Part shown: one piece after another, positions 28,736 through 36,700 of the stretch | Layout of the letters: each line of letters opens with the position of its first letter | Position numbering within the stretch: the stretch's first letter is position 1 | Assembly: GCA_963843465.1 (NCBI GenBank) | Contig: CAWJKP010000001.1 | Location: 744,001-808,000, forward strand | DNA from: CAWJKP01 sp963843465 | Lineage (GTDB): Bacteria; Planctomycetota; Planctomycetia; Pirellulales; Thermoguttaceae | Reading direction: 5' to 3' | Length of the DNA: 64,000 nucleotides | Translations under genes and position numbers: made by a program | Notes under the pieces: model-generated | Databases searched by the model: none | What the model was told of the DNA's origin: nothing | The model's input: the letters and a program-made list of their open reading frames with translations, nothing else

Positions 28736-29887
28736 TCAGTTGGCCAACCGCTGGAGCCGACTGACCTGGTACTTGGGAGCGTAAGTGCGCTTGTCCGGCG
28801 AAGCCGAAAGGAGCTTGCCGGCGACTTCGACGAAATCGCCTCGCTCGTACCCCGAAAGGAGCAGTGTGTCCGCGAGGATCACGCTGCCGCCGAAGTTGTC
28901 CGTTGCCCCGTCAATGGGGATATAACGGAGTTTCCAGTGACGATCAGACTCGGAGAACTCCAGCTTGCCTCGCAACCACCCATATTGCGGGTCGTAGCCA
29001 TAGCGGCTGCCGGGGGAAAAGGGGACAGCCCCCATTTGTGCGAAGCACCCTCCGGGCGGGCACCGACCAGAGGTTGGTCCCGGCAAATGGGGACTGTCCC
29101 CCTTTTCCTCAATGCCTGAGACGAGCTGAATCGTGCTCGGGTGGTACGAGGTCTGAGGTTGGCCCGTCGGGGTGGCGGCCGGGAGGTCGTCGATGTCCAC
29201 GACGCTGCTCTTATTCCCGCCCGAACCGGCCGGGGCTTGCAGCGGCCGGGCGCTGCCGGGCGGGGCAAACGGCGAGGGGGTGGCCGTAGCCTGACTCCTC
29301 GGCAACAGCGTTTGCACGACCCGATCCTGGCCTGAGGGCAAGGGATCGCTCCGCCGGTCGGCCACGACTGAGGACATGGCCGGCGTGGCCGCCGGGGCTG
29401 ACCGATCTGCACCTGTTAGCCCAGGCGGCCACGCCGGGGAGGAAGAACCGGGGCTGCCGGAGATCGCCCCACTGGGGGTGGTTGACGTGGTGCCGGCTGA
29501 CGTTGCAGGGTGCGGGGACGGGGAGTTGTTGCCTGCAACGAGCGGGCCTGGCGGGTCCAGCCTGCGGGCCGCATCGGGAATCCTGACCTGGTCGCCGACA
29601 GGGGTCGCGGTGCCGCTGGCCGCGGGACTTTGCACGAGGCCACCGAAAGCGGGGGCCGGCATTGCCGCAACCGCCGAAGATTGCAGGCCGCTCGCCGGCG
29701 GCGAAACCACCCCTGCCGTGGCGGGGCGACTGGTACTGAGGCCTGGCTGCGGGGTAATCGTACCGGTTCCGGGCGGCGGGACACGCGTGGGGCCAAACAG
29801 GAAGGGATCCGGCGGCGCAGCACGATTCTCAGCCTGGCAGCCCGCCAGGACCAACAAGGCCACGACCAGCAGCGTCGGCCGCGTCAT
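28736..29887 (-). CDS. Pro/Ser/Thr-rich lipoprotein with folded C terminus
   Basis: About 383 aa. Lipoprotein signal MTRPTLLVVALLVLAGCQ with lipobox LAGC (Cys 17). Residues 20-260 are a long low-complexity Pro/Ala/Ser/Thr stretch, while the last 85 residues are ordered: YGYDPQYGWLRGKLEF, WKLRYIPIDGATDNFGGSVI and a closing YQVSRLQRLA, a small beta domain of unknown function. Two dispersed repeats lie in frame: family H (29014-29107) just before the folded domain, and a GGCGGCCACGCCGG motif near 29420. AAGGAG eight bases before the ATG at 29887 decides the start. Likely an outer-membrane lipoprotein. Confidence 0.7.
   Translation of the reverse strand: MTRPTLLVVALLVLAGCQAENRAAPPDPFLFGPTRVPPPGTGTITPQPGLSTSRPATAGVVSPPASGLQSSAVAAMPAPAFGGLVQSPAASGTATPVGDQVRIPDAARRLDPPGPLVAGNNSPSPHPATSAGTTSTTPSGAISGSPGSSSPAWPPGLTGADRSAPAATPAMSSVVADRRSDPLPSGQDRVVQTLLPRSQATATPSPFAPPGSARPLQAPAGSGGNKSSVVDIDDLPAATPTGQPQTSYHPSTIQLVSGIEEKGDSPHLPGPTSGRCPPGGCFAQMGAVPFSPGSRYGYDPQYGWLRGKLEFSESDRHWKLRYIPIDGATDNFGGSVILADTLLLSGYERGDFVEVAGKLLSASPDKRTYAPKYQVSRLQRLAN
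29014..29107. repeat. dispersed repeat family H, copy inside lipoprotein gene
   Basis: AAAAGGGGACAGCCCCCATT at the left, AATGGGGACTGTCCCCCTTT at the right: a long inverted repeat with a 50-base loop (TGTGCGAAGCACCC...). The copy inside miaA (34131-34199) shares the ends and the TTTGTGCGAAGCACCC loop start. It is translated in frame. Confidence 0.85.
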
Positions 29888-29995
29888 CGAGGAGACTCCT
29901 TTCACCCTTGACGAGCCTCGAAGATCCTCCGAGGGGCCCGTAGACTAGCGAATTTCCCGTCCCTGTCCAGGCCGATTTCGCGGAAGGGGCCTTGC

Positions 29996-30075
29996 GACTT
30001 GGGTCTCAGGTCTTAGAGCACCCGTGCAAGACCCGGAACCCACGGCCTAAGACCAAAGACCAAAGACCCAAGACC
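29996..30075. repeat. short-unit array family K, copy 1
   Basis: GACTTGGGTCTCAGGTCTTA on the left and AAGACCAAAGACCCAAGACC on the right, an inverted pair of short (AAGACCC) arrays. Relatives at 34988-35048 and 59845-59956. Located just after the Gly/Tyr-repeat gene. Confidence 0.75.
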
Positions 30076-30093
30076 GCTTCGGCCCGGCGAGCG

Positions 30094-30714
30094 TCACTTC
30101 AAGTTTGCAGGGTACACGATCTGCGGCTTCGACGCCGGCAGGTCGGTCAGGCCGTTGAAGGCTGCCAGGCCGGTTTCCGGCTGAGCGACATAGGGGTTGC
30201 GAATCCGCAGTGGGCCGGTCGTCGTGGTCGGCCTCTCGGCAGCCGCCAATTGGGGGACAAAAGGGTTGGTAACCATCAGCGGCTGCACCCGAATGGCTTC
30301 CGGCGTCATCGTGCCCGGCGGATAAGCGTAAGGACTGAAACCATAGGGCCGAGGGATGGGCTGGCTGTAGTAGACCGGCGGATAGAGGGCGAAGTAGGGC
30401 GGATCCTGAAAATAGAGGCCCGGCCACCAGCCGCCGTAAAGACCGTAACCGCAGAGTCCGCCGCCGTAAAGGCCGCCACCGTAAAGGCCGCCACCGTAAA
30501 GGCCGCCACCGTAAAGGCCGCCACCGTAAAGGCCGCCGCGGTAAAGGCCGCCGCCGTAAAGTCCGCCGCCGTAAAGGCCGCCGCCGTAATGTCCGCCACC
30601 GTAATGTCCGCCGCCATACGCCACATGGCCTGGCGGGTGGGCGATCGCCGCCGACCCGCCCAGGACGATCACCAACGCGACCGAGATCGCCGCAGCCTTC
30701 AGAGCAAACGACAT
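30094..30714 (-). CDS. secreted Gly/Tyr/Leu-repeat protein
   Basis: 206 aa with a signal peptide (MSFALKAAAISVALVIVLGG...AIAHPPGH). Residues 32-92 are about 13 tandem copies of GGGLYG/GGGHYG. The C-terminal half holds Pro/Tyr-rich sequence (PPVYYSQPIPRPYGFSPYA) and ends in a short ordered PQIVYPANLK. Gly-Tyr repeats of this kind are found in exported structural or matrix proteins. No enzymatic feature is visible. The His-rich first units could bind metal. The repeat also leaves the opposite strand open (Ala/Val/Lys pattern), which I regard as a by-product. Confidence 0.75.
   Translation of the reverse strand: MSFALKAAAISVALVIVLGGSAAIAHPPGHVAYGGGHYGGGHYGGGLYGGGLYGGGLYRGGLYGGGLYGGGLYGGGLYGGGLYGGGLCGYGLYGGWWPGLYFQDPPYFALYPPVYYSQPIPRPYGFSPYAYPPGTMTPEAIRVQPLMVTNPFVPQLAAAERPTTTTGPLRIRNPYVAQPETGLAAFNGLTDLPASKPQIVYPANLK
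30440..30625 (-). repeat. tandem 15-bp repeats coding GGGLY units
   Basis: About 12 units of CCGTAAAGGCCGCCA (plus-strand form) with few changes. Being multiples of three, copy-number changes keep the frame open. Confidence 0.9.
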
Positions 30715-30906
30715 GATGGACCCCCCAAAATTTCCCGAGCTGAAGCCCCCGTTACCAGCGGACTACCACACATCATTCAGGCTAATCCGAGGCGGCGGCA
30801 AAACAAGCCGGAAAATTGGGAGAGTCCGGCATCAGCCATTTCCTGGGGGTATGGTTAGCCCAGGCGGCCACGCCGGCTGTGCGGCGCCGAGAATGGTTCA
30901 TCCATC

Positions 30907-30953
30907 GTAGATTCCCCTCACCCCAACCATTCTCTCGGAGGGAGAGGGGGACT
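30907..30953. repeat. dispersed hairpin family M, copy 2
   Basis: TAGATTCCCCTCACCCC at the left and GGAGGGAGAGGGGG at the right. The words match 19640-19680 in reverse order. Next to it, 30856-30880 carries the AGCCCAGGCGGCCACGCCGG motif (family L) also seen near 29418, 45650 and 57970. Confidence 0.6.
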
Positions 30954-30961
30954 AATTGCCG

Positions 30962-31165
30962 TTATGGCTCCGTGCTTCGTTTCGGCGGCGGCGCCCCAGG
31001 CGGGGCGGGCGGGGCGGGGGCCAGCACGTAGGGCTCCCGGGGCTTCGGCAGATTGTTCTCTCCGTAAACCACGTGGCCCAATTCCTCCGGTGGCACCGCC
31101 GGTCCGCAACCCGCCAGCGCTGCCAGGAGAACCGCGCCCGCTGTCCATCGAAGATAGGCTCGCAT
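30962..31165 (-). CDS. small Pro-rich lipoprotein
   Basis: 67 aa. MRAYLRWTAGAVLLAALAGC is a full lipoprotein signal with lipobox LAGC (Cys 20). The mature 47 residues contain GHVVYGENNLPKPREPY and a Pro/Ala tail. Short lipoproteins of this kind are frequent in planctomycetes. GGAG nine bases before the ATG supports translation. Function unknown. Confidence 0.65.
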   Translation of the reverse strand: MRAYLRWTAGAVLLAALAGCGPAVPPEELGHVVYGENNLPKPREPYVLAPAPPAPPGAPPPKRSTEP

Positions 31166-31239
31166 CGGGGGCTGCTCCGCTTTCGATCAGGTAGCATGAG
31201 GTACTACAGTATATACTGCACGCGGTCGGAAATGCGCTG

Positions 31240-31300
31240 TTCGTAGTCCCGCCTTTAGGCGGTCTTGCCGCGGATTTCCGGCTAAAGCCGGTACTACGAA
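31240..31300. repeat. dispersed palindrome family I, copy 1
   Basis: Ends TTCGTAGT and ACTACGAA; inner hairpins CCGCCTTTAGGCGG and CCGGCTAAAGCCGG. Copy 2 (53388-53448) carries the same parts in inverted order. It lies upstream of the QueG gene. Confidence 0.85.
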
Positions 31301-31354
31301 ACTACGAACTTGCGTCATTTCGTCCCGCGTGCAGCAGAGCCGACGCGGCAAACC

Positions 31355-32584
31355 ATGCAACCCGGACCGCTAACCGCCGCCTTGAAGCAAAAGGCCCTGG
31401 AGCTGGGTTTCCAGTTGGCCGGCGCCTGCCCCGCGGTCACGCCTGCCGGGTTCGATCGTTTCCGCCAATGGCTAGCCGCCGGGTACGCCGGAGAAATGCG
31501 CTACCTGGCCGACCGGGCGGACGCTCGCCAGCATCCCCGATTTGTCCTGGACGGCTGCCGTAGCCTGCTGATGCTGGCGGCCACTTATCCGGCGGCCGAC
31601 CTCTCGCCAGCCGGGCCGGGCGAGGGAAAGGTCTCCCGCTATGCCTTGGGCGACGACTACCACGACCTGCTCCATGCTCGGCTTCACCAACTGGCCGACT
31701 TCCATCGCCGGCTGCTGCCCGGGGCCAAGGTCCGCGGGGTGGTCGACACCGCGCCCTTGTTGGAGCGGGAGTTCGCCCAGTTGGCCGGCTTGGGATGGAT
31801 TGGCAAGAACACGCTGTTGTTGAACCGACGGCTGGGGAGTTGGTTCTTTCTGGCCGCCCTTTTGACAACCGCAGAGTTGAGCTACGACCAGCCGATGGAG
31901 ACGGGCCACTGCGGGACCTGCCGGGCCTGCCTCGATGCCTGCCCCACCGGCGCGCTGGTGGATGCCTGGAAGCTGGACGCCCGCCGCTGCATCAGCTATC
32001 TGACTATCGAGTTGGGTAGCCCCGTCCCGCAGGATCTTCGGGCGCCGCTGGGCGACTGGGTCTTCGGCTGCAACGTCTGCCAGGAGGTCTGTCCCTGGAA
32101 CCAGCGGGCATTACCCGTTGAAGTAGCAGGCACACTCCGTGTGCCGCCCGCTGTTTCCGCCACCACGGGCGGACGGCACACGGAGTGTGCCTGCTACTTA
32201 CCGATGCTGCCGGCGCCGGACCGCAACCCGGTCGAGTTGGCGCCGCTGTTCTTCCTCGACGATGCCGCGTTCCGCACGCGTTTCCGCCACACGCCCCTCT
32301 GGCGGCCTCGTCGTCGCGGGTTGTTGCGCACTGCGGCCTTGATCCTGGGCAATCGTCCGCACGAAGCCGCGCTGGCCGCGCTGGCCCACGGCCTTGGCGA
32401 TCCGGAGCCGTTGGTCCGCGGGGCCTGCGCTTGGGCCCTAGGCCGCTGCGCCTGGCCCGCGGGCCGGGAGTCGCTCCGCCTCCAACTTATGGTCGAGACC
32501 GACGACGAAGTGCGGCTGGAGATCCGCTCGGCGCTGGCCGGCTGCGGGGGCGCCGCTACCGGCTTGTCCGGCAGTAGCGACTAG
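31355..32584 (+). CDS. queG: epoxyqueuosine reductase QueG
   Basis: 409 aa. The N-terminal DUF1730 domain holds RYALGDDYHDLLHARL and GWIGKNTLLLN. Two [4Fe-4S] motifs follow: CGTCRACLDACPTGAL (about residues 183-198) and, with the preceding Cys in RRCISYLT, CNVCQEVCPWN (about 240-250). It reduces epoxyqueuosine to queuosine in tRNA, using cobalamin. The C terminus carries HEAT-like helices, as usual for QueG. A family G palindrome at 32121-32199 is translated in frame (VAGTLRVPP...TECACYLP) between the second cluster motif and the HEAT part. The last 147 bases overlap the convergent TAXI-like gene. Start ATG 31355 chosen by homology with QueG N termini. Confidence 0.92.
   Translation: MQPGPLTAALKQKALELGFQLAGACPAVTPAGFDRFRQWLAAGYAGEMRYLADRADARQHPRFVLDGCRSLLMLAATYPAADLSPAGPGEGKVSRYALGDDYHDLLHARLHQLADFHRRLLPGAKVRGVVDTAPLLEREFAQLAGLGWIGKNTLLLNRRLGSWFFLAALLTTAELSYDQPMETGHCGTCRACLDACPTGALVDAWKLDARRCISYLTIELGSPVPQDLRAPLGDWVFGCNVCQEVCPWNQRALPVEVAGTLRVPPAVSATTGGRHTECACYLPMLPAPDRNPVELAPLFFLDDAAFRTRFRHTPLWRPRRRGLLRTAALILGNRPHEAALAALAHGLGDPEPLVRGACAWALGRCAWPAGRESLRLQLMVETDDEVRLEIRSALAGCGGAATGLSGSSD
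32121..32199. repeat. dispersed palindrome family G, copy inside queG
   Basis: Arms GTAGCAGGCACACTCCGTGT and complement, loop CCGCCCGCTGTTTCCGCCACC-like. Copy 2 (39456-39530) is intergenic. Its length (79 bases with flanks) leaves the QueG frame open. Confidence 0.9.
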
Positions 32585-33889
32585 CAAGTGCGGCAGGGTC
32601 CGCTGAAGACTTTCGATGCGGGAGACCAGCGCGTCGAACTGCTGGTCGCCGGCGAAGACGCCCTGCTGGTGCTTTTCCAGCACGTCGATCTTCAGATCGC
32701 CCAGTTGCGCCAGGCCGGCTTGCAGCTCCGCTTCGCCCAGCGCGCCGCGGGAAGATGCGTCCAGCACGTCCAGCTCGATCTTGTTGCAAGCGCGGAGGTA
32801 GTCGTCCACTCCGGCCACGCGGCGGCGCTTGTACCACTGCCAGGCCAGCAGCAAGGCGGAGGCGGCCGAGACCAGCGTGCCGGCGAAGCTCTTGATGCCG
32901 TCGATGCGGTCCTTGTTGAACAAGGGATCGTTGCGATGGAGGTAGGCGACCGTGCCGGGGTGGTTGGGGTATTCGCCCGACCGCTGGAGCAAGTCGGCGT
33001 TCAACGGCTTGATGCCCACGCGGCGGGCGAAATCGCTCTCGTAGAGCACTTCCAACAAGCGGCGGATGGCGAGCTTGGGCACGTTGGCGTTGGCGACCAG
33101 CACGGCCCGGGTGCCCACCGTGTGCAGCGGCTTCTCCGGCACCGCGGGATGGACGCCGTAGGTGTTGGCCGGGATGACCAGGTCTTCGATATACGCTTTC
33201 CGCAGAGCCATCGCCTCGGCGACGGGCAGCTCCATGAGTTGGTAGCCGTACTTGACGAGCCTTTCGCCCAACGGCGAGGGCAGCGGGGAAAGGCCGAAGA
33301 TGGCGTCCGGCAAGGCGTCCGGCGACGTCGCCATGAGCTTGCCGAGGTCGGCGAAGGTGTAGGATTCGGCCTGGTAATCGCTGCCCGGCTTCAACTCGAT
33401 GAAGGCCAGGATCTCTTCCGCAATGATCCTGACGCCGCTCCCCGGGGTGCCCAGGTAGATCCGCTTCCCCTTCAGACCGGCAACGCCTTGCGCGAGCAAT
33501 TCCGGCTTCACGAAGAGGTGCAAAGCCTCGCAGTCCAACATAGCCACCTGCCGCACGTTGGCCGCCTTGACGGCCAGTCCGGCGGGGATCACCGCGGCGT
33601 CCAGCTCGCCCCGGTCGACCTGGGCGATGGCGTCCGTCGAGCTCGCAATCCGCTGCATCTGGATCTCCAACTCGTTCGCCTCGGCCTCTTTCTGCAGGAT
33701 GCCGATCATGTCGGCGCGGTACTTCAATTCCACGCCCGACGCCAGGCTCAGTTGCGAGTCCTTGGACATGTTGCTCCAATACCAGAAGCCGGCCGACACG
33801 GCCAAAGCCACCACCGCCAGTATGGCCAAGACCAGGCTGCTCCGAAGACGGGGAACCTGGACCGCGGGAACCGGTTTGACGGGGACCAT
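32438..33889 (-). CDS. TAXI-type solute-binding domain membrane protein
   Basis: About 483 aa. One N-terminal membrane anchor (SSLVLAILAVVALAVSAGFW, residues 16-38) leads into a TAXI/NMT1-like periplasmic binding domain: VDRGELDAAVIPAGL, LKGKRIYLGTPGSGVRIIAEE and VIPANTYGVHPAVPE. A second membrane segment (GTLVSAASALLLAWQWYKRR, near 345-365) is followed by a helical cytoplasmic-type tail. Ordinary TAXI proteins are free binding proteins of TRAP transporters; no TRAP permease gene is nearby, so it may be a sensor or scaffold. GGAGGAGG fixes the ATG at 33889. The final 49 codons overlap queG and look non-native. Confidence 0.8.
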   Translation of the reverse strand: MVPVKPVPAVQVPRLRSSLVLAILAVVALAVSAGFWYWSNMSKDSQLSLASGVELKYRADMIGILQKEAEANELEIQMQRIASSTDAIAQVDRGELDAAVIPAGLAVKAANVRQVAMLDCEALHLFVKPELLAQGVAGLKGKRIYLGTPGSGVRIIAEEILAFIELKPGSDYQAESYTFADLGKLMATSPDALPDAIFGLSPLPSPLGERLVKYGYQLMELPVAEAMALRKAYIEDLVIPANTYGVHPAVPEKPLHTVGTRAVLVANANVPKLAIRRLLEVLYESDFARRVGIKPLNADLLQRSGEYPNHPGTVAYLHRNDPLFNKDRIDGIKSFAGTLVSAASALLLAWQWYKRRRVAGVDDYLRACNKIELDVLDASSRGALGEAELQAGLAQLGDLKIDVLEKHQQGVFAGDQQFDALVSRIESLQRTLPHLLVATAGQAGSGAPAAGQRRADLQPHFVVGLDHKLEAERLPARGPGAAA

Positions 33890-33952
33890 TAGCGCAACCT
33901 CCTCCATGAGACTACTGGCCGCCGCGGTTTATCCCCGGAAACGGCCCGCGTG

Positions 33953-34975
33953 TCAAGACGGACCTGCGCCGGCGATTTGCCCGGCGATCTCGGCTGGCGT
34001 CGACTGCTCGGTGACGGGCACGCGGCGGCACTCGCTGAGACTGCGAAACCAGGTCCACTGCCGCTTGGCCAATTGCCGGGTGTGAACCTTGACCAGCTCC
34101 ACAGTCTGGGCAAGGCTCGGAGGGAAAAGGGGACAGGCACCTTTTGTGCGAAGCACCCGAAGGGCCGTTCCGGCAAAAGGTGCCTGTCCCCTTTTCCCTT
34201 CCCGTTGCCCTTCGAGGTACTCAATCACCTCCCGGTATCCCAAGGCCTGGCGGGCCGTCTTGCTCAGGGGCTTCGGCCCGTCCAGCAGCCGGCGGACTTC
34301 GTCGGCCAGCCCGGCGGTGAACATGGCGTCAACGCGGCGGTCGATGCGGGCGTAGAGTTCCTGCCGGTCCCAGTCCAAGACGAAGACCCGGCAGCTTGCG
34401 GCCGGCCGGCCGATCTCGAACTGCTGCTGCCACCCACTGATCGGCCGGCCTGTCTTCTCGTAGACCTCAATCGCCCGGATCAGCCGCCGGGTATCGTTGG
34501 GGTGGAGCCTCGAGGCCGCTTTTGGGTCGATCTCCGTGAGCCGGCGATGAAGGAAGCCGGGAGGCGACTGGCGGGCCTCTGCCTCCAGACGTTGGCGCAA
34601 CTCCCAGTCGGCAGGGGGGCCCTGAAAGATGCCCCGCAAGAGACCCTTGAGGTAAAGCGGTGTGCCGCCGACGAAGAGCACTTCCCGCCCGCGGCCACGA
34701 ACCGACTCGACCTGCCGCGCGGCGGCCTCCAGGTATTGGGCCAGGCTGAACTCCTGGTCGCAATCCAGCACGTCGACCAGGTGGTGGGGCACGGCGAGGC
34801 GATCCTCCCGGCTGGGCTTGGCCGTGCCGATGTCCATGCCGCGGTAGAGGGCCATCGAATCCAAAGAGATGATCTCGGCGTTGAGCAGCCGGGCCAGCGC
34901 CACCCCTACGCCCGTCTTGCCGCCGGCGGTCGGTCCCGTGAGATACCAGCAATCGAGGGTGGGCTGAGAGGACAT
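33953..34975 (-). CDS. miaA: tRNA dimethylallyltransferase MiaA
   Basis: 340 aa. P-loop GPTAGGKTGVG (residues 14-24), then SLDSMALYRGMDIGTAKPS (DSxQxYRxxxIGTAKP signature), FVGGTPLYLKGLLRG, and RRLIRAIEVYEKTGRP. It adds the isopentenyl group to A37 of tRNAs reading UNN codons. Between GYREVIEYLEGQ and LAQTVELVKVHTRQLAKRQ, both conserved, about 24 residues (GKRGQAPFAGTALRVLRTK...) come from the family H repeat at 34131-34199, inserted in frame at a surface region. The C terminus RQLAKRQWTWFRSL is typical. Start ATG at 34975. Confidence 0.94.
   Translation of the reverse strand: MSSQPTLDCWYLTGPTAGGKTGVGVALARLLNAEIISLDSMALYRGMDIGTAKPSREDRLAVPHHLVDVLDCDQEFSLAQYLEAAARQVESVRGRGREVLFVGGTPLYLKGLLRGIFQGPPADWELRQRLEAEARQSPPGFLHRRLTEIDPKAASRLHPNDTRRLIRAIEVYEKTGRPISGWQQQFEIGRPAASCRVFVLDWDRQELYARIDRRVDAMFTAGLADEVRRLLDGPKPLSKTARQALGYREVIEYLEGQREGKRGQAPFAGTALRVLRTKGACPLFPPSLAQTVELVKVHTRQLAKRQWTWFRSLSECRRVPVTEQSTPAEIAGQIAGAGPS
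34131..34199. repeat. dispersed repeat family H, copy inside miaA
   Basis: Arms GGGAAAAGGGGACAGGCACC and complement, loop TTTTGTGCGAAGCACCC.... Translated without breaking miaA. Confidence 0.9.
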
Positions 34976-34987
34976 CGGGGCTCCGGC

Positions 34988-35048
34988 GGTCTTGGGTCTT
35001 GGGTCTTGCAGGGCTCCTCAAAGACCTAAGGCCTAAGACCCAAGACCT
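34988..35048. repeat. short-unit array family K, copy 2
   Basis: GGTCTTGGGTCTTGGGTCTT on the left, AAGACCTAAGGCCTAAGACC on the right. It opens the 329-base gap between miaA and the nuclease-fold gene; the remainder (35049-35304) shows no gene and only a weak possible promoter (TTGTCA at 35227). Confidence 0.75.
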
Positions 35049-35304
35049 GTAACGAGGAATTCTCCCCTGCTCAGCGGCGGTTGTCGAGGACTGCCTGGTG
35101 GCCCGCGACGATTCCTAACTCTTATGGGCCAAATCCATTATCCAAATCTGGTGTCCGTAGCGGGCCGGCCGATGGGCGATTCAGGCGTCGACAGCATGAA
35201 GTTCCCAGGATTTTTTTGCCTGACCCTTGTCAAGCCGCGGCCAGTAGGTAGGCTTTATTGCACGCGTGGTACGGATATGGCCTAGAGTGTTAAGGAGATA
35301 CCCA

Positions 35305-35754
35305 ATGAGATCGCAGGTCTTGGTTCTGGTTCTGCTGTCCGCAACGGCGGCTTGGGGCGGCGAAGCGAAGGTCACGGTCGCCGGCAAGGTGGTGGCGGTG
35401 GAGAATGACGGTAGCGTCTGGGTGTACTTGCCGGGCGTCCGCGCCTCGTACCACGTCTCTTTGTCCGGGGTGGCTGCCCCACCTTTGGGTCAGCCGTTGG
35501 AACAGACGATCCGGAGCTCCCTGACGCAACTGGTCCTGGGGCGGGAGGTTCTGCTGCGTGTCGACCGGCTGAACACGGTGGGGCTGACCAGCGGCGAGGT
35601 ATTCCTCCAGGGCCGGTCGGTCAACACCCAGCTTGCCGCGCTGATGGCCGGTAGGACCGCGAAGCCCGATCCGCTGGTCTATTCAGCCCCGGTCCACAGG
35701 CCCCTTTTGACCCTCTGTACGCTGATTCGCTCCCGTTTTTCTTGGCGCAACTGA
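35305..35754 (+). CDS. secreted SNase-like fold protein, probably inactive
   Basis: 149 aa with signal peptide MRSQVLVLVLLSATAAWGGE. The rest resembles the staphylococcal nuclease/thermonuclease OB-fold: VAGKVVAVENDGSVWVYLPG, VSLSGVAAPPLGQPLEQTI, LVLGREVLLRVDRLNTVGLTSGEVFLQGRSVN and LAALMAGRTA match the order of strands and helices in that family. The catalytic Arg and Glu around the first calcium site (R-x-I-x-x-x-D-x-P-E in active enzymes) are missing. The last 25 residues do not fit the fold, so the C terminus may be truncated or frameshifted. AAGGAG eight bases upstream fixes the start. Confidence 0.65.
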   Translation: MRSQVLVLVLLSATAAWGGEAKVTVAGKVVAVENDGSVWVYLPGVRASYHVSLSGVAAPPLGQPLEQTIRSSLTQLVLGREVLLRVDRLNTVGLTSGEVFLQGRSVNTQLAALMAGRTAKPDPLVYSAPVHRPLLTLCTLIRSRFSWRN

Positions 35755-35827
35755 ACCTGCTGCCGATCGATCGGCGCTGCCAGGGCTCGGAAAGACAAGA
35801 ATCAAGATGTCCTCGTTGGGCCCGCCC

Positions 35828-36700
35828 TCAGGATCGCTGCGGATACCGGCGGCGGTGGGCTTTGAACGCCGCCGGCAGGTAGCGGATCAGGTCGGCGGCG
35901 ATCAGCGATTCCTGGCCGAGTTCTTCGGCGGCCAAGTCGCCGGCCAGACCGTGGAGATAGACGCCGAGCCGAGCGGCGTCGAAGGGCGATAGGTGCTGAC
36001 AGGCCAAGGCGGTGATCAGTCCCGTCAGCACGTCGCCCGTCCCGCCGGTTGCCATGCCGGGATTGCCCGTGGGATTGATTGCCTCGCGCCGGCCGTCGGT
36101 AATCAGCGTGCGATGACCTTTGAGCACCAAGACCACGCCCGAGCGGGCGGCGAACTCCACGGCGCGGGGCTGCCGCTGGTCGGCCGGCACGCCGTCCACC
36201 CCCAGCAGGCGGGCGAACTCGCCGGGGTGTGGCGTGAGGATCCGCGGACCGCCGGGACGGGCAAGGGTCTCCGGCCGGGCGGACAGCGCGTTCAGACCAT
36301 CGGCGTCGACAACCATCGGCTGGGCCAGGTGCTGGTAGAGCCGGGCGACCAGGGCCGTCAGCCCCAGGCTGCGTCCCAGGCCCGGTCCGCAGCCGACGAC
36401 CGTTGCCCGAGCGGCCAACTCGACGATCCGATCCAGCGCCGCGTAAGCGATCCGCCCGGCGCGGTCCGAGGGCAGCGGTGAGGTCATGTACGAGGGCTCG
36501 ATGCCGGCGACGACCTCCAGGCAGACGTCGGCGACGGCCAATCGCACCAGCCCGGCCCCGCCCCGCAGGGCCGCCATGCCGGCCAGCGCGACGGCCCCGG
36601 TCATGCCTCGCGATCCACCCACCAAAAGCGCAGTCCCGAAGGTTCCCTTGTGGCTTTCCGGGTCCCGATCGGGCAGGCGCGGAAGGGCCGAATCGCTCAT
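35828..36700 (-). CDS. nnrD: ADP-dependent NAD(P)H-hydrate dehydratase
   Basis: 290 aa, the C-terminal (YjeF-C) half of Nnr found as a separate protein. HKGTFGTALLVGGSRGMTGA, GGAGLVRLAV, VVGCGPGLGRS, LVVDADGLN-like MVVDADGLNALS, ILTPHPGEFARLLG, LVLKGHRTLITDG and NPTGNPGMATGGTGDVLTGL are the full motif set of this ribokinase-like enzyme, with the catalytic Asp in GTGD. It repairs hydrated NADH and NADPH in the cytosol. No epimerase (NnrE) domain is attached. The ATG at 36700 overlaps the larB stop (ATGA), so larB and nnrD form an operon. Confidence 0.92.
   Translation of the reverse strand: MSDSALPRLPDRDPESHKGTFGTALLVGGSRGMTGAVALAGMAALRGGAGLVRLAVADVCLEVVAGIEPSYMTSPLPSDRAGRIAYAALDRIVELAARATVVGCGPGLGRSLGLTALVARLYQHLAQPMVVDADGLNALSARPETLARPGGPRILTPHPGEFARLLGVDGVPADQRQPRAVEFAARSGVVLVLKGHRTLITDGRREAINPTGNPGMATGGTGDVLTGLITALACQHLSPFDAARLGVYLHGLAGDLAAEELGQESLIAADLIRYLPAAFKAHRRRYPQRS

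Noticed and set aside
29992..30858. Plus-strand frame coding KAATVKAATVKAA repeats
   Set aside because: Complement of the GGGLYG repeat array. The minus-strand product has a signal peptide and ordered C terminus; the plus-strand one has neither.
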